13,662 nt of DNA from Alphaproteobacteria bacterium (GCA_025996655.1 BNTO01000005.1:1-13662), one strand, 5' to 3'; counted from the first letter of the stretch, positions 1 through 8,890 are shown. Numbers and translations: made by a program. The notes: generated from the letters alone by a model not told the origin.

Positions 1-1
1 C

Positions 2-190
2 TTGGGGAAAAGATTGAAGGCGATAAAAGGGTTTACCCCCGTAGAATTTGTTGCTAAAAAGATGGGGAAAGAGTCGACGGAGTTTGCTCAAGAATTATAC
101 AACAAGAATTTGGGACTAGACAGGTATAAACGCTTTTCCAAGGGGGAAAGTCCGACGGGAGTTGGCGCCACGGGCATCCGGTTTTATTGA
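2..190 (+). CDS. C-terminal end of a probable integrase-core transposase (partial)
   Basis: The frame is open from the left edge and ends in TGA at 188-190, giving 62 residues. A TTG at position 2 could be a start but nothing upstream is visible, so this is most simply the 3' end of a longer gene. The stretch [14 protein letters not shown] resembles the LK-x-L-x-G-x-TP-x-E-F segment found near the C terminus of integrase-core (DDE) transposases of the IS481/IS3 type, and it is followed by a short tail with GLD. The catalytic domain would lie outside the window. No inverted repeat was recognised after the stop. The family assignment rests on one short motif; the alternative is an unrelated small protein. 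Confidence 0.4.
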   Translation: MGKRLKAIKGFTPVEFVAKKMGKESTEFAQELYNKNLGLDRYKRFSKGESPTGVGATGIRFY

Positions 191-605
191 GATAAAAATA
201 GCATTAACCATGTTTCTCTGCGAATGTTTGCGACTTTTGCCGCGCTTCCCTGTATCAAAGAACTTCTTTATAAGATCCCATTATTTATCGGTACAGTTAC
301 TTGGATAGGACATGTCTTATCTATAAAAAGAAACAACTTTTTGATGTTTACTACAACTCATCTCATTTGTGAAGACAGACTCTTAAAACGCACAAGTTCT
401 CTCTAAAAGATCCGTCGCTTTCTGAAAAGCCGCCCAAGGGAAGGAACTTGCCTATTTCTGAACAAAATCCAGGGTTTTTAAAAGTGCCCGACGTGCACAC
501 GCTTATTTTAGAACTTGAGATGCGCTTTCTTCCATAAGTTTCTACATTCATTCTAGAAAGGAGCGATATTTTTTGTCAAAAACAAAAAAAGCCCTTCCCT
601 TCCAC
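191..605. other. 415-base stretch with no supportable gene
   Basis: The stretch lies between the transposase-like tail and the terminator of the ribosomal operon. Short open frames exist on both strands (224-406 plus, 363-551 minus) but none has a Shine-Dalgarno sequence or a recognisable product. A plus-strand frame at 373-537 reads like protein but has no ATG or GTG start, so it could be decayed coding sequence. No tRNA, no direct repeats and no strong hairpin were seen, only an AT-only inverted repeat at 569-589. Confidence 0.5.
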
Positions 606-649
606 TAAAACAAAAAATACCTGCGCCTTCAAAAGAAACAAAGCGCGGG
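606..649 (-). terminator. Rho-independent terminator after rplQ
   Basis: On the minus strand, 16 bases past the rplQ stop, CCCGCGC pairs with GCGCAGG (one C-A mismatch) and the stem can be prolonged by three weaker pairs. It is followed at once by TATTTTTTGTTTT. Stem plus T-tract is the classical intrinsic terminator, and the position is right for the end of the ribosomal operon. On the plus strand the same stem is followed by only five T, so any bidirectional action would be weaker. Confidence 0.75.
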
Positions 650-664
650 AATTTTTAAAGGATA

Positions 665-1075
665 TTAATAGGAAATTTTTGCGTCACTCGCTTCAGAAAA
701 TTCCACGAAACTAATGACAGCCATAGGGGCGCTGTCGCCGTAGCGAAACCCGTTTTTGGTAATACGCACATAGCCACCCTTGCGCTCTTTAAACAAATCC
801 GCCAGCGTCGTGAGCACTTTGGACGCCGTTTTCTCGCAACCAATTTTCTGAATCGTCTGCCGGCGCAAGTGGAGGCGCTCGGCAGCCGTTGCCGCCTCTT
901 GATAACGTTTCCCCAGCGTGATGACCTTTTCGGCAAGCGGCCTCAAATCCTTCGCTTTCACGAGGGTGGTTTGAAGCGACTCCTTGTCCATAAGAGAACA
1001 CAGCATATTTTTAAACATGGCGGCTCGGTGCTCCGACGTCCTATTTAATTTCCGATGGGCTATTCCGTGCTTCAT
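665..1075 (-). CDS. rplQ: 50S ribosomal protein L17
   Basis: Protein of 136 residues beginning MKHGIAHRKLNRTSEHRAAM, the typical L17 N terminus; the RPLAEKVITLGKR segment and the C-terminal RKGGYVRITKNGFRYGDSAPMA are also characteristic. L17 binds 23S rRNA at the back of the large subunit near the peptide exit tunnel. It is the last gene of the cluster, 23 bases after rpoA and directly before a terminator, which is its usual place in bacteria. Length is within the normal range (about 115-140). Start is ATG at 1075. Confidence 0.97.
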   Translation of the reverse strand: MKHGIAHRKLNRTSEHRAAMFKNMLCSLMDKESLQTTLVKAKDLRPLAEKVITLGKRYQEAATAAERLHLRRQTIQKIGCEKTASKVLTTLADLFKERKGGYVRITKNGFRYGDSAPMAVISFVEFSEASDAKISY

Positions 1076-1098
1076 AACGCTACCTCTTGCAAAAAAAC

Positions 1099-2121
1099 TT
1101 AAGATGAATAAGGGTCGTCCAACCCGCGGGAGAGTTCGTCGACGTTCTCAGGCGGCCATTGCGGGACGTCCATACCAAGGCCAATGCCCATTTGGGAAAG
1201 GACTTCTTTGATTTCCGTCAAAGATTTCCGCCCAAAGTTTGGCGTCCGCAGCATTTCGGCTTCCGTCCGCTGAACCAAATCCCCAATATAAAAAATGTTT
1301 TCATTTTTCAAGCAATTCGCCGAGCGAACCGATAACTCAAGATCTTCAACGCGGCGCAACAAGTTCCGGTTGAAATTTAAGAGCAGACCGTCACGATTCG
1401 CGCCGCTTAATGTTGGCTCGTCGAAATTAATAAACTGTTGCATCTGATCCACAATAATGCGCGCCGCATAAGCCAAAGCGTCGTCCGGCTTTACCGATCC
1501 GTCCGTTTCTACCGTTATGGTCAATTTATCATAGTCTGTTCTTTGGCCGACACGCGTCGATTCGACATTGTAAGTAACCCGCCTCACTGGAGAAAACAAG
1601 GCGTCAATCGGAACGACCCCGACCACTTTCGGTTCTTCCGGGTCATACATCGCAGGGACAAAGCCGCGCCCCGAGGCCACGCCTAATTCCATATTGAGAG
1701 AAAATCCATCGCCCAACGTGCAGATCTCAGCATCCGGATCCAAAATCTCAACGCCTGACGTCACTTCAATATCCGAAGCGCGCACAATTTTTGGCCCTTT
1801 GACCGAAATACGAACTTTTTTAGAAAGTTCGGACGTGAGTTTTACGCCGATAGACTTGATATTTAAAATGATGTCCGTCACATCTTCAATAACGCCTGGG
1901 ATAGACGAGAACTCATGGAGTACCCCATCAATCTTGACAGAAACAAACGCTGAGCCCTGCAAAGACGACAATAAAACGCGCCGCAGAGCGTTTCCGAGCG
2001 TCATCCCAAAGCCGCGCTCCAAAGGCTCAGCAACAATAAGAGCGCCGCGCATAGAGGAATCGACGTACTGAACATCTAAGTTCCCGGACTTGATTAACGA
2101 TCGCCAATTTTGTTCAATCAC
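1099..2121 (-). CDS. rpoA: DNA-directed RNA polymerase subunit alpha
   Basis: Protein of 340 residues. The N-terminal assembly domain (about 1-235) includes [20 protein letters not shown] (33-52), which dimerises and contacts beta and beta'. The C-terminal domain (about 257-320) contains [20 protein letters not shown] and [16 protein letters not shown]. Arg266 in SVRSANC corresponds to E. coli Arg265, the key residue for UP-element DNA and activator contacts, so promoter recognition by alpha should be intact. The start is GTG at 2121, preceded by AAGGGAG at a suitable distance. Sixty-one bases separate it from rpsK, one of the larger gaps in the cluster. Co-transcription with ribosomal genes is the rule for rpoA. 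Confidence 0.98.
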   Translation of the reverse strand: MIEQNWRSLIKSGNLDVQYVDSSMRGALIVAEPLERGFGMTLGNALRRVLLSSLQGSAFVSVKIDGVLHEFSSIPGVIEDVTDIILNIKSIGVKLTSELSKKVRISVKGPKIVRASDIEVTSGVEILDPDAEICTLGDGFSLNMELGVASGRGFVPAMYDPEEPKVVGVVPIDALFSPVRRVTYNVESTRVGQRTDYDKLTITVETDGSVKPDDALAYAARIIVDQMQQFINFDEPTLSGANRDGLLLNFNRNLLRRVEDLELSVRSANCLKNENIFYIGDLVQRTEAEMLRTPNFGRKSLTEIKEVLSQMGIGLGMDVPQWPPENVDELSRGLDDPYSS

Positions 2122-2182
2122 AAAAGTACTCCCTTCTTAAAAAAACAATTACAAGACACACTAGCTTTTTCTAAAAACAACA

Positions 2183-2575
2183 TCACACCCTTCTTCTTTT
2201 AGGCGGCCGACAACCGTTATGTGGGATGGGCGTCGTATCGGCAATAGAAGTCACATTAAATCCCGCCGACTGCAGAGCGCGCAAAGCCGTCTCGCGTCCG
2301 GCCCCTGGGCCCTTTACAACAACGCGAACTGTTTTCACACCGTGTTCCGCTGCTTTTTTTGCCGCCAACTCCGCCGCCACCTGCGCAGCATACGGCGTCG
2401 ATTTCCGAGAACCTTTAAAGCCCACCATCCCCGCCGAAGAAGAGGCCACAGCATTCCCAAACTCATCCGTAATCGTAATCATTGTGTTATTAAAAGTTGA
2501 ATTGATATACACAATTGCGTTAACAACGCTTTTCCGATCTTTTCTTCGAATGCGAACTGAACTAGTTGCTGCCAT
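2183..2575 (-). CDS. rpsK: 30S ribosomal protein S11
   Basis: Protein of 130 residues with the S11 hallmarks [16 protein letters not shown] [39 protein letters not shown], the [13 protein letters not shown] loop and the C-terminal [17 protein letters not shown]11 sits on the platform of the small subunit and contacts 16S rRNA helices near the mRNA exit. ATG start at 2575 with GGAGAG upstream. It follows rpsM after an 80-base gap that contains a G-rich stretch and a short GGGATCCC palindrome but no clear terminator. Confidence 0.98.
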   Translation of the reverse strand: MAATSSVRIRRKDRKSVVNAIVYINSTFNNTMITITDEFGNAVASSSAGMVGFKGSRKSTPYAAQVAAELAAKKAAEHGVKTVRVVVKGPGAGRETALRALQSAGFNVTSIADTTPIPHNGCRPPKRRRV

Positions 2576-2655
2576 AAAATCTACTCTCCAAACTCAAAAT
2601 TTCAAAAATATTCTTCACTCTTTGTTCCCCTGGGATCCCCGCGCCCCCTATCCTC

Positions 2656-3036
2656 TTATTTTGCGGCAATCTTTTTTCCTGCAATAGGAACAGCCTTGCC
2701 TTTACGCGTTCTCGCGTTCGTATGCGTGCGTTGCCCGCGCACAGGAAGGCCCTTTCTATGCCGCAGCCCGCGGTAGCACGCCAAATCCATCAAGCGCTTT
2801 ACGTTCATGGAAACTTCCCGACGCAAATCGCCCTCCACCTTATAATCGCCCCCGTCAATAATTTCACGAATGTGCAAAACTTCGGTGTCGGTCAATTGAT
2901 GAACGCGAATATCCGGCGAAACTTTGGCTTTTTTCAAAATCTCCAAAGCATTCTGCGGCCCAATGCCATAAATATAACGTAAGGCAATGCCTACTTTTTT
3001 CTGAGTTGGGATGTTTACTCCTGCAATACGTGCCAC
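2656..3036 (-). CDS. rpsM: 30S ribosomal protein S13
   Basis: Protein of 126 residues starting [20 protein letters not shown], with the helix-two-turns-helix element around [17 protein letters not shown] and the basic C-terminal tail [20 protein letters not shown] that reaches towards the P-site tRNA. Start is GTG at 3036, with GGAGT about eight bases before it. It follows adk after 17 bases. The infA and rpmJ genes that precede rpsM in many bacteria are absent, as is usual in alphaproteobacteria. Confidence 0.98.
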   Translation of the reverse strand: MARIAGVNIPTQKKVGIALRYIYGIGPQNALEILKKAKVSPDIRVHQLTDTEVLHIREIIDGGDYKVEGDLRREVSMNVKRLMDLACYRGLRHRKGLPVRGQRTHTNARTRKGKAVPIAGKKIAAK

Positions 3037-3053
3037 TTTCTACTCCTTAAAAA

Positions 3054-3716
3054 TCAACCAACAACATTTTGAAGTACCGCGGAAATTTGCTCAAACACGG
3101 CCTCCACATCCAAAGACGCATCAATTTCAGACACCACGCCACGCGTTTCATAAAACTGAACAACAGGCTCGGTGAGCTCTTTGTAATTTTTCAAACGACT
3201 CTTGACCGTTTCCAGGGTGTCATCCTGACGTCGCGTAAAGTCTTTGTTTCCACAACGATCGCATACGCCTTCAACAACGGGCTTCATTGTTTTGTCGTTA
3301 TATTCCTTTTGGCAACGACTGCACGCAAAACGCCCCAAAATACGATCAACAACAAGTTTATCTTCTATGCAAAAATGAAACACGCCAATGGCTTCCTCTC
3401 TTGGAGCAAGAATTTTTTCCAAGCTTTCTGCTTGGGTTAAATTTCTTGGGAACCCATCAAATAATATCCGATTTGCCCCACTGGATTCAATAACTTTCTG
3501 AACCATCTTGGTAACAAACTCATCCGAAACAAGCGCCCCTGCCGAAGAATCTTTTTGCAATTCTTTCCCAAAATCCGAACCACTCTCGATTTCTTTTCGA
3601 ATCGCATTTCCCGTTGAAAACGCGGAAAAGCTAAAACGCTCGCACACAAGCAAGGCCTGCGTTCCTTTGCCGCACCCAGGGGGGCCAATAAAGATAAGAA
3701 CCGAACGCTCTCTCAT
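3054..3716 (-). CDS. adk: Adenylate kinase with zinc-binding lid
   Basis: Cytosolic enzyme of 220 residues that interconverts ATP + AMP and 2 ADP. The P-loop is GPPGCGKGT (11-19), the substrate-binding segment FDGFPRN is at 86-92 and the lid lies about 128-165. The lid has two Cys-x-x-Cys pairs (132/135 and 152/155), which matches the zinc-binding lid of long adenylate kinases; such lids are known in some Gram-negatives, for example Paracoccus. The lid arginines of TRRQDD (161-166) are kept. One oddity: the usually conserved STGD reads STGN (Asn37). The ATG overlaps the secY stop in TGATG, suggesting translational coupling. Its place between secY and rpsM, with no map gene, is the alphaproteobacterial arrangement. 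Confidence 0.97.
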   Translation of the reverse strand: MRERSVLIFIGPPGCGKGTQALLVCERFSFSAFSTGNAIRKEIESGSDFGKELQKDSSAGALVSDEFVTKMVQKVIESSGANRILFDGFPRNLTQAESLEKILAPREEAIGVFHFCIEDKLVVDRILGRFACSRCQKEYNDKTMKPVVEGVCDRCGNKDFTRRQDDTLETVKSRLKNYKELTEPVVQFYETRGVVSEIDASLDVEAVFEQISAVLQNVVG

Positions 3717-5059
3717 CAGATCTTTCCTTTCGCCTTTGCTTTCCGGATAAGCCCTTCGTATTGATGAGCCATAAGATGCGATTGAATCTGGCCAATGGTA
3801 TCAATGGTGACGCTTACAACAATGAGAATGCTCGTACCGCCAATATAAAAAGGCAAAACCATTTTGGTCACAATAAATTCAGGAATAACGCAAACGGACG
3901 CAAGATAAACCGAACCTACAGCCGTGAGGCGCGTCAGGATATAATCCAAATAATCCGTCGTTTGCTGTCCGGGGCGTATCCCAGGAATATAACTACCCGA
4001 TTTTCGAAGATTGTCGGCCGTTTCTTCGGGGTTAAACATTAACGCTGTGTAAAAGTAAGCGAAAAAAATAATGAGCCCAACAAAACATGCCACATAAAGG
4101 ATTTGGTCACGCGCAAACAATTTCGTAAAAATGCGCATCCAAGAATCTTCAGAAACATTCACAAATGTCAAAATCATGGCGGGAAACGTAAGGAGCGAAG
4201 AAGCAAAAATAGGCGGGATCACGCCCGCGCTGTTGAGCTTCATCGGCAAATGTGTGTTTTGTGCCGAAGCCGGCATCCCAACAGACATTTGGCGTTTAGG
4301 ATACTGAACAGGCAGCCGACGCTGCGCCCGCTCCATGTAGACGACGTAATAAATGAGGCCAACAATCCCAAGCAAAATAAGGAAAAGAACGGGAAGAGAC
4401 AAAACTTGTTGGCGTCCCAAAGCAAATGTTTTGGAAATCGCCATAGGCAAATTGGCAACAATACCTGCGTAAATAATGAGAGACGTCCCGTTTCCAATGC
4501 CTCGCGACGTAATTTGATCGCCCACCCAAACTAGAAACATGGTGCTTCCTGTGAGCGTAAGAACGGTCATAAGGCGAAAGAAAAAGCCAGGAATAATAAC
4601 CGCAGGACCTGAAGCCCCCGTCATGTGCTCCAAACCCGCCGCCACGCCAAAGGCTTGAACCGACGCCATCATAATCGCGCCGTAACGCGTGTAAAGGCCA
4701 AGTTTCTTGCGCCCCGCCTCGCCTTCTTTTTTCAACGCTTCAAACGAAGGGAAAACAGACGTCATCAGCTGGACAATAATGCTCGACGAAATATAAGGGA
4801 CAATTCCCAAGGTAAACATCGTCATGCGACTGACCGCTCCCCCAGAGAACATATCGAGGAATCCTAGCAATCCCCCAGAATTTTGTGCCAAAAATTCTGA
4901 AATAACGCGCGGATTTACGCCCGGCAAAGGCACATACGTTCCAAGCCGGCAAACAACGAGCGCTGCTAACGTAAACCAGATTCGCTTATGCAAATCCTTA
5001 GCTTTACTAAAAACGCCAAACGAAGCACCCGACGCAAATTGTTCTATATCTGAAGACAT
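3716..5059 (-). CDS. secY: Preprotein translocase subunit SecY
   Basis: Inner-membrane channel of the Sec translocon, 447 residues with about ten hydrophobic segments, the first at roughly 27-47. The plug region after LLGFLDMFSGGAVSRMTMF (64-82) is followed by PYISSSIIVQLMT (88-100) and the cytoplasmic loop KEGEAGRKKLGLYTRYGA (111-128), all typical of SecY. The C-terminal cytoplasmic tail ends KAKAKGKI. SecY works with SecE, SecG and SecA, none of which is encoded here. ATG start at 5059, 14 bases after rplO. The stop overlaps the adk start by one base. Confidence 0.98.
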   Translation of the reverse strand: MSSDIEQFASGASFGVFSKAKDLHKRIWFTLAALVVCRLGTYVPLPGVNPRVISEFLAQNSGGLLGFLDMFSGGAVSRMTMFTLGIVPYISSSIIVQLMTSVFPSFEALKKEGEAGRKKLGLYTRYGAIMMASVQAFGVAAGLEHMTGASGPAVIIPGFFFRLMTVLTLTGSTMFLVWVGDQITSRGIGNGTSLIIYAGIVANLPMAISKTFALGRQQVLSLPVLFLILLGIVGLIYYVVYMERAQRRLPVQYPKRQMSVGMPASAQNTHLPMKLNSAGVIPPIFASSLLTFPAMILTFVNVSEDSWMRIFTKLFARDQILYVACFVGLIIFFAYFYTALMFNPEETADNLRKSGSYIPGIRPGQQTTDYLDYILTRLTAVGSVYLASVCVIPEFIVTKMVLPFYIGGTSILIVVSVTIDTIGQIQSHLMAHQYEGLIRKAKAKGKI

Positions 5060-5073
5060 CCCTTTCCTTCGCT

Positions 5074-5541
5074 TTAAAGGCCCTCAACCGTGACGGTACC
5101 GCCGGCTTTCTCAAACAATTCTTTCGCGGCTTTGGAAGCCCGCGCCACAACAAGATTCAGCGGAATCGCGGGCAAGCCCTTAGAAATGAGAGAAATGCCT
5201 TGATACTTTTTTGCCATAAGCTTGTTTTGAATAAGAAAATTAGAATCCACCGTCTGATTGGCTTTCAAAACATCCGAAGCAATGAGAGCCTCCAATTTCT
5301 TGAAATGCAATTCGAACAATTTGATGGCGCGCGGGTTATTAAAGCCACGCTTTGGCAAACGGCGATAAATCGGCATCTGTCCGCCTTCGAATCCATTCAA
5401 AGACACACCCTTTCTTGCCGTTTGGCCTTTTCCACCACGTCCGGACGTTTTTCCAAGGCCGGAACCAATGCCGCGCCCCACAACCTTTCGGACTCGCAAC
5501 GCGCCGGCTCTATCGTGAATTTCATTTAATTTAAAGGACAT
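5074..5541 (-). CDS. rplO: 50S ribosomal protein L15
   Basis: Protein of 155 residues. The glycine- and lysine-rich N-terminal half, with VGRGIGSGLGKTSGRGGKGQ and GFEGGQMPIYRRLPKRGFNN, is the L15 signature that threads through 23S rRNA; the C-terminal globular half ends in AKELFEKAGGTVTVEGL. Length is normal. ATG at 5541, lying 32 bases after rpmD and 14 before secY, the standard order rpmD-rplO-secY. Confidence 0.98.
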   Translation of the reverse strand: MSFKLNEIHDRAGALRVRKVVGRGIGSGLGKTSGRGGKGQTARKGVSLNGFEGGQMPIYRRLPKRGFNNPRAIKLFELHFKKLEALIASDVLKANQTVDSNFLIQNKLMAKKYQGISLISKGLPAIPLNLVVARASKAAKELFEKAGGTVTVEGL

Positions 5542-5573
5542 AACACTCTCGCTTTTTCTTTTCTTAATTTTCT

Positions 5574-6044
5574 CTATTTTTTGATGCGCACCAAATGCTT
5601 CAACTTTTCAATCAATTTCAAGACAGACGGAATTTTGGGAAGCAATTTGCTTTTTCCAATGCGCCCTAAACCCAAAGATTTCAATTGAGAGAGTTGCGTA
5701 TGGGGCTGGCGGATGGAGCTTGTATATTGCTCAACCACAACACCTGTCTCCGGCGTTAGTGGCGGATGACTTTTCTTTTCTTTAGGCTGAGCAGGCTTTT
5801 GAACCGCTACTTTTTTGACGGGAGCCGCTCTCTTACCTTCAGGCTTTTTTACTTTTTCCTTCGAAGCAACCGGCACAGCCTTTTTTTTAGGCGCAGCAGC
5901 AACAACACTTTCTTTAGGCGCAGTCGCTGCCGCAGCTTTTTTAGGAGCGACTTGAGCCGCCGTAGCCGCCGCACCCTTAGAAGCCGTGCTCGTCTTGGGG
6001 GCGGCCTTTGCCGGTGTTTTCTTTTTTTCTTTATCTTCTGCCAT
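5574..6044 (-). CDS. rpmD: 50S ribosomal protein L30 with a long Ala/Lys/Pro-rich N-terminal extension
   Basis: Protein of 156 residues, whereas bacterial L30 is normally about 60. The last 56 (101-156) match L30: VVVEQYTSSIRQPHTQLSQL, then KSLGLGRIGKS and a final helix ending HLVRIKK. Residues 1-100 are low-complexity, with about 25 Ala, 24 Lys and 13 Pro, resembling histone H1-like or other disordered basic tails. The ATG at 6044 lies 29 bases after rpsE and no convincing internal start precedes the core, so the extension is probably translated. Position between rpsE and rplO supports the identity. What the tail does is unknown; RNA binding is an inference from its charge. The L30 core itself is divergent, so confidence is slightly below that of its neighbours. 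Confidence 0.88.
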   Translation of the reverse strand: MAEDKEKKKTPAKAAPKTSTASKGAAATAAQVAPKKAAAATAPKESVVAAAPKKKAVPVASKEKVKKPEGKRAAPVKKVAVQKPAQPKEKKSHPPLTPETGVVVEQYTSSIRQPHTQLSQLKSLGLGRIGKSKLLPKIPSVLKLIEKLKHLVRIKK

Positions 6045-6073
6045 ATCTTTCGCCCTTCTTGCCTCTAAAAATC

Positions 6074-6670
6074 TTAATTCTTCACTTCAGCGATTTCATG
6101 TTCCGTTTTCTTTTTCCCCAACAACGCATCTCTCCGCGAAACGATATCGCCAAGTTTTTTCCCTAAACGCGTCGCAACATGGCGTGGCGAAGTAATTTGG
6201 CGCAAGGCCCCAAACGTGGCCCGCACAACGTTATGATCATTCGACGTTCCAAAAGATTTCGCAACAATATCCTGGATGCCAACCGCTTCAAAAATGGCAC
6301 GCATAGGGCCACCCGCAATCACGCCCGTTCCCACCACAGCGCTTCGGACCAAAACTTGCCCGGCGCCCTCGCGATAACGCACATCGTGATGAACCGTTCG
6401 ACCTTCACGCAAAGGAACGCGAATCATATCGCGCTTCGCTTTGTCCGACGCCTTTCGGACCGCCTCCGGCACTTCGCGCGCCTTTCCCGAGCCGTAGCCG
6501 ACTTGGCCTTTTCCATCCCCAACAACAACCAACGCCGAAAAACGCATGGTTTTTCCGCCTTTCACGACCTTGGTCACACGTCGCACACTAATTAACCTTT
6601 CGGCCAATTGTTGCGCTTCTTCTCTCTCTTTTCCGCGTTCTTTATTTTGTTCTGAAGAATGTCTCGCCAT
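6074..6670 (-). CDS. rpsE: 30S ribosomal protein S5
   Basis: Protein of 198 residues. After a charged N terminus comes the S5 double-stranded RNA-binding-like domain ([40 protein letters not shown]), then the C-terminal domain with [20 protein letters not shown] and the [14 protein letters not shown] segment. S5 contributes to decoding accuracy and the mRNA entry helicase of the 30S subunit. ATG at 6670, nine bases after rplR. A C-terminal Lys/Glu-rich tail follows the core. Confidence 0.97.
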   Translation of the reverse strand: MARHSSEQNKERGKEREEAQQLAERLISVRRVTKVVKGGKTMRFSALVVVGDGKGQVGYGSGKAREVPEAVRKASDKAKRDMIRVPLREGRTVHHDVRYREGAGQVLVRSAVVGTGVIAGGPMRAIFEAVGIQDIVAKSFGTSNDHNVVRATFGALRQITSPRHVATRLGKKLGDIVSRRDALLGKKKTEHEIAEVKN

Positions 6671-6679
6671 TATTTTTCC

Positions 6680-7039
6680 TTAAAAAACCAATCCATGTTC
6701 ACGCGCACTGTCCGCCAGCGCCTTAATTCGACCATGATACAAAAAACCGGACCTGTCAAAAACGACGGTCGAAATGTTCAAATTTTTTGCTTTTTCCGCG
6801 ATCAACGCACCCACAAAAGCCGCAGCCGCCTTATTGCCTCCATTTTTAAGAGCTTGAGCTTCTTTACTTAGCGTGGAGGCCTCGGCCAACGTGTGAGACT
6901 GCGCATCATCAATAATTTGCGCATAAATATGGTGCCCCGTCCGATGCACACACAGACGGACCCGATTTTGCAAAACACGCCGAATTTTCGCACGCTGCCT
7001 GCTTTTTCTACGAAGACGTAATTCTGATGACGACAACAT
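6680..7039 (-). CDS. rplR: 50S ribosomal protein L18
   Basis: Protein of 119 residues, normal for L18, with the arginine-rich N terminus [19 protein letters not shown], the strand [18 protein letters not shown], and a C-terminal half ending [28 protein letters not shown]; the FDR-G-Y/F-HGR-KALAD-ARE-GL pattern is diagnostic. L18 binds 5S rRNA with L5. It begins one base after the rplF stop, so translation is likely coupled. Confidence 0.97.
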   Translation of the reverse strand: MLSSSELRLRRKSRQRAKIRRVLQNRVRLCVHRTGHHIYAQIIDDAQSHTLAEASTLSKEAQALKNGGNKAAAAFVGALIAEKAKNLNISTVVFDRSGFLYHGRIKALADSAREHGLVF

Positions 7040-7040
7040 T

Positions 7041-7574
7041 TTATTTCTTCTTCCCTTCTTTTCTCACGACAAACTCTCCGGTCCGAATTACGCCCTTCCC
7101 TTTGTAAGGCTCAGGCTGACGATACGAACGCAAAAACGCCGCAATTGCTCCAGCTTTTTGCTTGGAGGACGCGGTAATGGAAATCGTCGTAGGTTTCTCA
7201 CATTTGATCGTTACTCTCTCTGGAATAACATATTCTATGTCATGGCTAAACCCGAGCTGGAGCGTTAATTTTTCGCCACCCAGCGTAGCCTTATAGCCGA
7301 CGCCGATCAATTCCAAATCAACCGTAAATCCCTCAGAAACGCCTTTAATCATATTGGACAGCGACCGCTGGATTGTCCCCCACATAGAGCGGGCGTACGT
7401 CGTTGCTTCACGAGGCGAAACTTTTATCCCCTTTTCTGTTTTAGCAATCTCCAAACAATCTGGAACACGCAAGGAATCTTTTCCAAGCTTGCCCTCCACT
7501 TTCCAAATATTGCCTTCCTGCAACAACTTCACCGAAGAAGGAACTTCAATTTCATGTTTACCAACTCTTGACAT
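7041..7574 (-). CDS. rplF: 50S ribosomal protein L6
   Basis: Protein of 177 residues, the usual length. [17 protein letters not shown] opens the first of two related domains, and the C-terminal signature [11 protein letters not shown] lies near residue 160. L6 sits at the base of the L7/L12 stalk near the factor-binding site. ATG at 7574, 29 bases after rpsH, and its stop almost touches the rplR start. Confidence 0.98.
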   Translation of the reverse strand: MSRVGKHEIEVPSSVKLLQEGNIWKVEGKLGKDSLRVPDCLEIAKTEKGIKVSPREATTYARSMWGTIQRSLSNMIKGVSEGFTVDLELIGVGYKATLGGEKLTLQLGFSHDIEYVIPERVTIKCEKPTTISITASSKQKAGAIAAFLRSYRQPEPYKGKGVIRTGEFVVRKEGKKK

Positions 7575-7603
7575 AATCTTTCTCTAAAACACTTTCCCAA
7601 AAA

Positions 7604-8002
7604 TTAAAATACGGAACACAAAACTTCGCCGCCCACAGAAAATTCCCGAGCTTGAACATCGGTCAACACGCCTTTCGACGTCGAAAGAATGCTGATTCCC
7701 AGCCCATTATAAACCGGTCTCAACGTTCTCACCGAGGCATAAACCCGTTTCCCTGGCTTAGAAACCCTTTTAATCATTTGAATCGCGCCGCCGCCCGAAG
7801 AATATTTCAACTGCACGCGGAGAATATCAAACTCTTGCTTGTCTTTCTCTTTTGTGTAGCCCGACAAATATCCTTCGTTCACAAGAACTTTCAAAACGGC
7901 CTCTCTTTCTTTCGAAACAGGCACATCAACAAATTCCTTGCGAGCCTTTTGCCCGTTTCGGATTCTCGTTAACAAATCTCCAATCGGATCTAATATTAGC
8001 AT
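7604..8002 (-). CDS. rpsH: 30S ribosomal protein S8
   Basis: Protein of 132 residues with DPIGDLLTRIRNGQ at the N terminus and the C-terminal signature GLGISILSTSKGVLTDVQAR followed by GGEVLCSVF. S8 is a primary binder of the central domain of 16S rRNA. In E. coli S8 represses its own operon by binding mRNA at the rplE start; I saw no obvious copy of that hairpin here. ATG at 8002, 24 bases after rpsN. Confidence 0.98.
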   Translation of the reverse strand: MLILDPIGDLLTRIRNGQKARKEFVDVPVSKEREAVLKVLVNEGYLSGYTKEKDKQEFDILRVQLKYSSGGGAIQMIKRVSKPGKRVYASVRTLRPVYNGLGISILSTSKGVLTDVQAREFSVGGEVLCSVF

Positions 8003-8026
8003 ATTTTTTCCATAGTTTTTTCCTTT

Positions 8027-8332
8027 CTACCAACTTGCTTTCGTTACACCAGGCAAAAGCCCGAATAACGCCGCGTCACGCAACGCGATACGCGACATTT
8101 TAAATTTGCGATACACGCCACGCGGCCTCCCCGAAACCTCGCAGCGATTGCGATAGCGTATAGACGAAGAATTCCGGGGCATCTCTGCCAATTTTCGTAC
8201 CGCCTCCATACGAACCGTAAATTCTGTGTCACGTTTCGAAATAATAGCCTTAAAAGCTGCGCGCGTTGCTGCCTTTGAGCGAATCAAACGCTGCCTTCTT
8301 TTGTTTTTTTCAATGGAACTGAGTTTGGCCAT
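8027..8332 (-). CDS. rpsN: 30S ribosomal protein S14, long zinc-free form
   Basis: Protein of 101 residues ending in [13 protein letters not shown], with the signature [20 protein letters not shown]. Only one Cys is present in that region, so the four-cysteine zinc ribbon of the short S14 form is absent; this is the long form common in proteobacteria. It assembles into the head of the 30S subunit. ATG at 8332, 15 bases after rplE. Confidence 0.98.
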   Translation of the reverse strand: MAKLSSIEKNKRRQRLIRSKAATRAAFKAIISKRDTEFTVRMEAVRKLAEMPRNSSSIRYRNRCEVSGRPRGVYRKFKMSRIALRDAALFGLLPGVTKASW

Positions 8333-8347
8333 TTTTTCAACCTCTTT

Positions 8348-8890
8348 TTAGCGAACAATAGGCAAATTGATTGCCTTCAATAAAACAAGCGCCACCTTAT
8401 CATTCGTAGCATTGGTGCAAATCGTCACATCCAAACCGCGAATTTTTTCTACGCGATCATAATTAATTTCGGGGAAGACAATTTGTTCCTTAATGCCTAA
8501 AGAATAATTGCCATGCCCGTCAAAACTCCGTGTTGAAAATCCGTGGAAGTCGCGAACGCGCGGCAAAGCAATATTAATCAGGCGGTCCAAAAACTCATAC
8601 ATCTTATCTTTACGCAACGTCACGCGTGCGCCAATAGGCATCCCTTCGCGGATTTTAAAAGTCGCAATAGATTGCTTCGCCAGAGTCGGCACGGCTTTTT
8701 GCCCCGCAATAAGCGTCAATTCCTCTAAGGCAACTTCAAGTTTCTTTTTATCCTGCGAGGCCTCACCGACCCCCATATTTAAAGCCACTTTTTGAATCAT
8801 CGGAATTTCGTACTTATTTTTTACCCCTAACTCTTTTCCAACTTGGGCAAGAATTTCCTTTTCAAATCTTTCTTTTAGTCCGTTTTCCAC
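8348..8890 (-). CDS. rplE: 50S ribosomal protein L5
   Basis: Protein of 180 residues. It contains [16 protein letters not shown], the central [26 protein letters not shown] segment, and the C-terminal [20 protein letters not shown] signature. L5 binds 5S rRNA and the P-site side of the central protuberance. I take GTG at 8890 as the start because GAGGA lies nine bases before it. A 78-base gap separates it from rplX, one of the wider internal gaps; it is T-rich on the minus strand but no strong hairpin or promoter was seen. Confidence 0.97.
   Translation of the reverse strand: MENGLKERFEKEILAQVGKELGVKNKYEIPMIQKVALNMGVGEASQDKKKLEVALEELTLIAGQKAVPTLAKQSIATFKIREGMPIGARVTLRKDKMYEFLDRLINIALPRVRDFHGFSTRSFDGHGNYSLGIKEQIVFPEINYDRVEKIRGLDVTICTNATNDKVALVLLKAINLPIVR

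Noticed and set aside
224..406. 60-codon plus-strand open frame
   Set aside because: It has no Shine-Dalgarno sequence, no recognisable motif and is AT-rich; the hydrophobic stretch alone does not support a gene.
363..551. 62-codon minus-strand open frame after rplQ
   Set aside because: It lies beyond the terminator of the operon, lacks a start signal and has low-complexity Ser/Gly/Phe composition; probably chance.
569..589. AT-only inverted repeat TTTTTTGT/ACAAAAAA
   Set aside because: It has too little GC to act as a terminator and lies beyond the convincing hairpin at 606-649.
2576..2655. 80-base gap between rpsM and rpsK with a GGGATCCC palindrome, considered as terminator or S4 operator
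   Set aside because: There is no T-tract after the palindrome, and no resemblance to the known S4 target could be established by eye.
4103..4534. 143-codon plus-strand open frame inside secY
   Set aside because: It is antisense to a well-conserved secY and shows an Arg/Asn/His-rich shadow composition. The other long antisense frames across the ribosomal genes were rejected for the same reason.
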